Of a stretch of DNA of 64,000 bases, positions 60,726-64,000 are shown piece by piece. The notes under the pieces were generated by a model, which was not told the DNA's origin, made no database searches, and saw only the letters and a program-made list of their open reading frames with translations. The DNA is taken from positions 39,273-103,272 of the forward strand of contig NZ_JAKIKX010000011.1 of assembly GCF_023283925.1 (NCBI RefSeq), read 5' to 3'. Both the position numbers and the translations under genes were made by a program. How positions within the stretch are numbered: the stretch's first letter is position 1; every line of letters begins with the position of its first letter. Origin of the DNA: Shewanella marisflavi (lineage in GTDB: Bacteria > Pseudomonadota > Gammaproteobacteria > Enterobacterales > Shewanellaceae).

Positions 60726-63700
60726 TTAATTTACCAACTTTAGAGGGGTAGATTTTGCGAATAACTCTTTGATATCACGAGTGGATAACCCATCGGCCTC
60801 AGTGAAGTCGTTTAACCCTAAACTGCCATTTATAAGCTTATCAATCTTTTCCCAGCTTTGTAGTCTGGTGAGCATAAGTTGAGTCATTTGATTGCCAACA
60901 GCCAGTTGCTGCTCTTCACTAAGAAACACAAACTGTGGGTTCAACCCATTTTGAATCAATACTTTATCGAGAGCCTGACTGCGTCTGGTTACGGCTAGCT
61001 CGTCGCTACAGCTATGATAGAGTTCGGCATTTTCACATACTTCAGATAGCTGTTGGAAACCACTGACATCATCCAGCTCAATATTTACTTCAAACTCATG
61101 AGGTACGATCAAGTGTAGCTTTGAGTTGTTGATGGTTTCTTCTTGGTTGATGAGTTTTTTGCAGCTAATCAAGTGTTTATGGATGGCGTTCATGTCAGAC
61201 ATGTATAAGTCCATTTTCTTCGCTCTAGTTTCTATCTCGGAGTTTAGTTTCCGTCTTTCAGCTTGGAGTTGTCCTTTCTCCTTTTCGAGTTTATCCAATT
61301 GCTCATTTTGGGCTTTTTGTTGATAGATTTCATGTGAGATCACATCGATTTGGGCGATCGTTTGACTTAGCTCACCTTCTAATTTTGCGTAGCGATGTGA
61401 TTGAGTATGAACGGCTAAGCTTATTTCATTAAACAGTGCCGCTAGCCCCATCATAAAGGCTGGTCCAGTAACAAAGAATCGGCATTGAATGCAATTTTGC
61501 TCCCCTAAGTATCCCGCATTGACTGGGTGGTAGATATTCGCTTTCATTGCCACAGGAGAACCGCCTTCGCTACAAAAGGCGCCACCAACAGGGCACATGC
61601 CAAAATCTTTAAACAGATAGCTTGAAGCTGGCCGAACATTATCTATGGTCTGTAGAAATTCTGGGCTATTTGCTACCAACTGGCTTTTACACTGCTCAAC
61701 TCGTTGAGCCTCTATGAAACTTCTTAATGTATCTGTGCTTTTGCTAAGAGCCTGCTTTTCTCCGACCTCTAGTCGTTCTCTAATATTTGCGCCTGTTTTG
61801 CCACTTTTTATGTAGTAAATTGACATGATTATCGATGAATGTCCGACTAGCTTCATAATCACTTCGAGTGGCATGCCAAATTCGTAAGCATAAGCATTGA
61901 TCAGGCTTACTCGCATGGAATGAGGCGTATATTGCGACTTAAAGCGCGAAATAGGGATACTCTGTAATTGTTGTAGTTGTTTGTAGCACTCTCTATGGCT
62001 TTGTCCGTTATAGGTCGCAGAATTCAACTGTTCTCCTGATGAGACAAACAGTGCTGCGGCCAACCTTGTTGCTAAGCGTCCACCAAATGTACCTGGTTCG
62101 TTTTCTTGAAAGTCTCGAAAAAGAAAACAGTTTATACCTTTTTGTTTTCTTTGAATCTCATTTAAGTTAGTTCGGGTGCAATCAAGCCATTTTGTCGGTG
62201 CTATGATCGGGTTGTATTTTTCTTGCCATTTTCTTAATTTTATCAGCCAGTAAGCCAAATCCAATGGCATGAATGGGATGGCATAACCTTCACCGTTGAA
62301 GTTGGTCTTATTTGAAGTGTAGTAAACACCAAAGTCATCATCTTTTGTTTTGCTGACCATGCTTTGGCGTGTCGTGAGGCCCGCTAATTGGCTTAGGTTC
62401 TCTTCCCATACGACTTTACCGTTTTGAATGTCTGGCACTTCTGTATCGGCTTCACCGGAATCGCAATATACTATTTGCCTTCCTCTAGCCGGCAACTGCA
62501 TTAATGCATAGGTATAGGTCCAATAGATAGGCAGCCATAGGAACGTTTTACCACCTTCAACTTTGGTTACACAGTCAGGATCTGAGGGGTCAATGGGGAA
62601 TGAATCATCAATAGGAATCCAGTCTGCAGAGAACTTATGAAGATGATGCAGTTCTGAGTAACTAGTCTGGTTGAGTATTGAGTTTGGAGGTAGGATCCAT
62701 TCTCTGGCGTCTTTTACGAATTGATAGGGTAAGGCTAGTTTATTCGTCTCATTGATTGATACTGGTATTTGCTCACCATCGAAATTGACATGTGAAAAAG
62801 GGTTTTTGGCTCCTTTTATGCGAGATATCTCTCCCGTATCCTCATCTTCAATTGTTAGAAAATTAACAACTATCCAGTTTAAATATTCATTGATTGAAAA
62901 AAGCCACTTTTTCTTACGTGTAATAGGAACTTTTTCAAACAACTCGAGCATTGGTTGAATGTTGGTTTTTCCTCTGATTAAGTATTCCACTGGTGAAGTT
63001 TCAAAGTTATTAGGCTCAATATATTCTCGAACAAACTCACAAAGATCTTTTGCTTTGGTATCACCGCCCTTTGCAGACTTTAAAAATTCGGTTATCGAGT
63101 TGGCCCATCCTTTCCACTTTGGTTCAAAATACTTGATTTGATATGGTCTTGTTGTGCCAAAGAAGTCAAATGTATTTGTCCACCCTTTTCCTCTGTAAAA
63201 CTCAATCGGGGATGCAGGGATATGGGGATCATTTAGCTTTGCGCGCATTTTTTTATAGTCTGCCAGAGTACTACATTTTTGTTCTAGAACTATCGAGCGC
63301 AGTTTTTCATATGGGTATGGACGAGGGATATCTAATAGATCGAACCAATCTACCCATTCTTTGAATTTTTTGTCAGGTTTAGAGGGTAGCTGAGGATAGA
63401 TTTTTCGACATTGGCGATACTGCCTCGAGTCTTTTATCGCAAGTACTTTGCACGCTCTCTTTAATTCTGAGAGAGTGTTTATCTGAATTGGCATCAAAAA
63501 TTTAGTGTATGACTGCCAGTCGGCTGCATAGGTTAGGCTTGGGCGACTGGGTAAGCGAAGGTCCTGACGGTGGCGCTTTTGATATTCGGGCTGAGTGGCG
63601 ATGGCCAAGGCTTGCGCCGCCTGTTGGGCTTCGACGAGAGTGGGGTAATATTTGTCTTTAGTGCCTAAAAATGAAGGCCAGCTTTGCCAGTCGGCTGCAT

Positions 63701-64000
63701 AGGTTCGGTTTGGGCTGCTGGGTAAGCGAGGGTCCTGACGGTAGCGCTTATGGTATTCGGACTGAGTAGCGATGGCCAAGGTTTGCGCCGCCTGTTGGGC
63801 TTCGACGAGAGTGGCATAGAATTGTTTGAGTTCGTTGCCCAAAAATGAATACCAGCTTTGCCAGTCGGCTGCATAGGTTCGGTTTGGGGTGCTGGGTAAG
63901 CGAGGGTCCTGACGGTAGCGCTTTTGGTATTCGGACGGAGTAGCGATGGCCAAGGTTTGCACCGCCTGTTGGGCTTCGGCGAGAGTGGGGTAATATTTGT
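60726..64000 (-). CDS. gmtZ: GmtZ-like large tyrosine-recombinase-family integrase, N-terminus beyond window
   Basis: At least 1,091 residues; the frame is open through the right edge, so the start is outside. From the N-terminal side there are four to five repeats of about 57 residues (KRYRQDPRLPS and TYAADWQSW), then a central part, then tyrosine-recombinase motifs: LPARGRQIVY (catalytic Arg), HSMR, GHSS and YY (tyrosine codons 61812-61817). These are followed by a Cys-rich region (CPVGGAFC and CIQC), which may bind zinc, and a coiled coil. This layout matches the VPI-2-type integrase/GmtZ family. It should catalyse island integration. Confidence 0.8.
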   Translation of the reverse strand, partial: KYYPTLAEAQQAVQTLAIATPSEYQKRYRQDPRLPSTPNRTYAADWQSWYSFLGNELKQFYATLVEAQQAAQTLAIATQSEYHKRYRQDPRLPSSPNRTYAADWQSWPSFLGTKDKYYPTLVEAQQAAQALAIATQPEYQKRHRQDLRLPSRPSLTYAADWQSYTKFLMPIQINTLSELKRACKVLAIKDSRQYRQCRKIYPQLPSKPDKKFKEWVDWFDLLDIPRPYPYEKLRSIVLEQKCSTLADYKKMRAKLNDPHIPASPIEFYRGKGWTNTFDFFGTTRPYQIKYFEPKWKGWANSITEFLKSAKGGDTKAKDLCEFVREYIEPNNFETSPVEYLIRGKTNIQPMLELFEKVPITRKKKWLFSINEYLNWIVVNFLTIEDEDTGEISRIKGAKNPFSHVNFDGEQIPVSINETNKLALPYQFVKDAREWILPPNSILNQTSYSELHHLHKFSADWIPIDDSFPIDPSDPDCVTKVEGGKTFLWLPIYWTYTYALMQLPARGRQIVYCDSGEADTEVPDIQNGKVVWEENLSQLAGLTTRQSMVSKTKDDDFGVYYTSNKTNFNGEGYAIPFMPLDLAYWLIKLRKWQEKYNPIIAPTKWLDCTRTNLNEIQRKQKGINCFLFRDFQENEPGTFGGRLATRLAAALFVSSGEQLNSATYNGQSHRECYKQLQQLQSIPISRFKSQYTPHSMRVSLINAYAYEFGMPLEVIMKLVGHSSIIMSIYYIKSGKTGANIRERLEVGEKQALSKSTDTLRSFIEAQRVEQCKSQLVANSPEFLQTIDNVRPASSYLFKDFGMCPVGGAFCSEGGSPVAMKANIYHPVNAGYLGEQNCIQCRFFVTGPAFMMGLAALFNEISLAVHTQSHRYAKLEGELSQTIAQIDVISHEIYQQKAQNEQLDKLEKEKGQLQAERRKLNSEIETRAKKMDLYMSDMNAIHKHLISCKKLINQEETINNSKLHLIVPHEFEVNIELDDVSGFQQLSEVCENAELYHSCSDELAVTRRSQALDKVLIQNGLNPQFVFLSEEQQLAVGNQMTQLMLTRLQSWEKIDKLINGSLGLNDFTEADGLSTRDIKELFAKSTPLKLVN
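63470..64000 (-). repeat. 171-174-bp tandem repeats in the integrase gene
   Basis: The same DNA, for example GCCAGTCGGCTGCATAGG, recurs at 63515, 63686 and 63860, giving a period of 171-174 bases (about 57 codons). The three units are highly similar at DNA level; two more diverged units lie to the left. GC content of these repeats is visibly higher than in the rest of the gene. Units encode the integrase repeat domain. Confidence 0.9.

Larger units (their letters stand above)
47389..64000. mobile_element. Genomic island inserted in greB, Gamma-Mobile-Trio-like (right end outside the window)
   Basis: The left boundary is the exact point where greB homology ends. To the right the DNA is AT-rich and made of accessory genes: SIR2-like protein, nuclease-like protein, lipoprotein, gene cassettes, HipA-like kinase, helicase module, CsrA-like protein and two-TM protein. 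The right part carries a replacement greB followed (in reverse) by integration genes resembling GmtX and GmtZ. In published GMT islands the trio sits at one border, so the right end is expected not far past 64,000; that is inference. No integrase of other type is seen in the window. Confidence 0.85.

Noticed and set aside
63470..64000. Possible CRISPR array
   Set aside because: The repeats are contiguous, about 172 bases long and encode a protein domain; there are no short repeats with unique spacers.

Overview
The window looks like a Shewanella-type gammaproteobacterial chromosome (inference). The grounds are menaquinone, envZ/ompR, rimK, gor, prlC and rlmJ/rsmJ genes of typical gammaproteobacterial form and GC-rich coding. 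Positions 1 to about 47,388 are ordinary chromosome. From about 47,389 to the right edge there is an AT-rich genomic island that has cut the chromosomal greB gene.

Core, left to right: a molybdenum-cofactor block (moaA fragment, a MobB-MoeA fusion, mobA) runs into a tungstate/molybdate ABC transporter (tupCBA). A divergent sigma-54 response regulator/sensor kinase pair follows. Then come a GNAT acetyltransferase, yhhQ (queuosine-precursor transporter) with a probable preQ1-I riboswitch leader, a periplasmic binding-protein-like gene and menF. Next is a possible transport operon: TonB-dependent receptor, double ABC ATPase, ECF T-like protein, small membrane protein, a protein with an IDDTD motif, and a small Cys-containing protein. 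After this lie an HD-GYP phosphodiesterase, a YeiH-type membrane protein, mgtE, the rimK - aspartoacylase-like - rimB operon, gor, prlC, a VOC protein divergent from a LysR regulator, and an AbgT-family transporter whose long leader holds a strong intrinsic terminator. The rest of the core is a lemA/DUF3137/lytic transglycosylase operon, rlmJ, rsmJ, a peroxiredoxin, an outer-membrane protein, a chemoreceptor and envZ-ompR.

Island: chromosomal greB is cut after about 47 codons. The island carries its own complete greB (59,603-60,079), directly downstream of two genes that resemble the Gamma-Mobile-Trio integration proteins GmtX and GmtZ. A third member, GmtY, would lie beyond the right edge. 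Cargo between the broken and intact greB genes: a SIR2-like DUF4917 protein, a winged-helix protein with a PD-(D/E)XK-like motif, a HAD deoxyribonucleotidase-like protein, a collagen-like-repeat lipoprotein, a small integrase-less gene-cassette array with attC-like sites, a HipA-like kinase without an adjacent hipB but with twin palindromic operators, a helicase + winged-helix/coiled-coil protein with a divergent XRE regulator, a DUF4124 protein, a CsrA-like protein, and a two-TM protein with an architecture like abortive-infection effectors.

Most notable are: the island that disrupts greB yet supplies a replacement copy from its integration operon; the attC cassette cluster inside it; and several uncharacterised defence-like genes. 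The preQ1 riboswitch, the AbgT leader terminator and the TonB/ECF/IDDTD operon are the main points of interest in the core.
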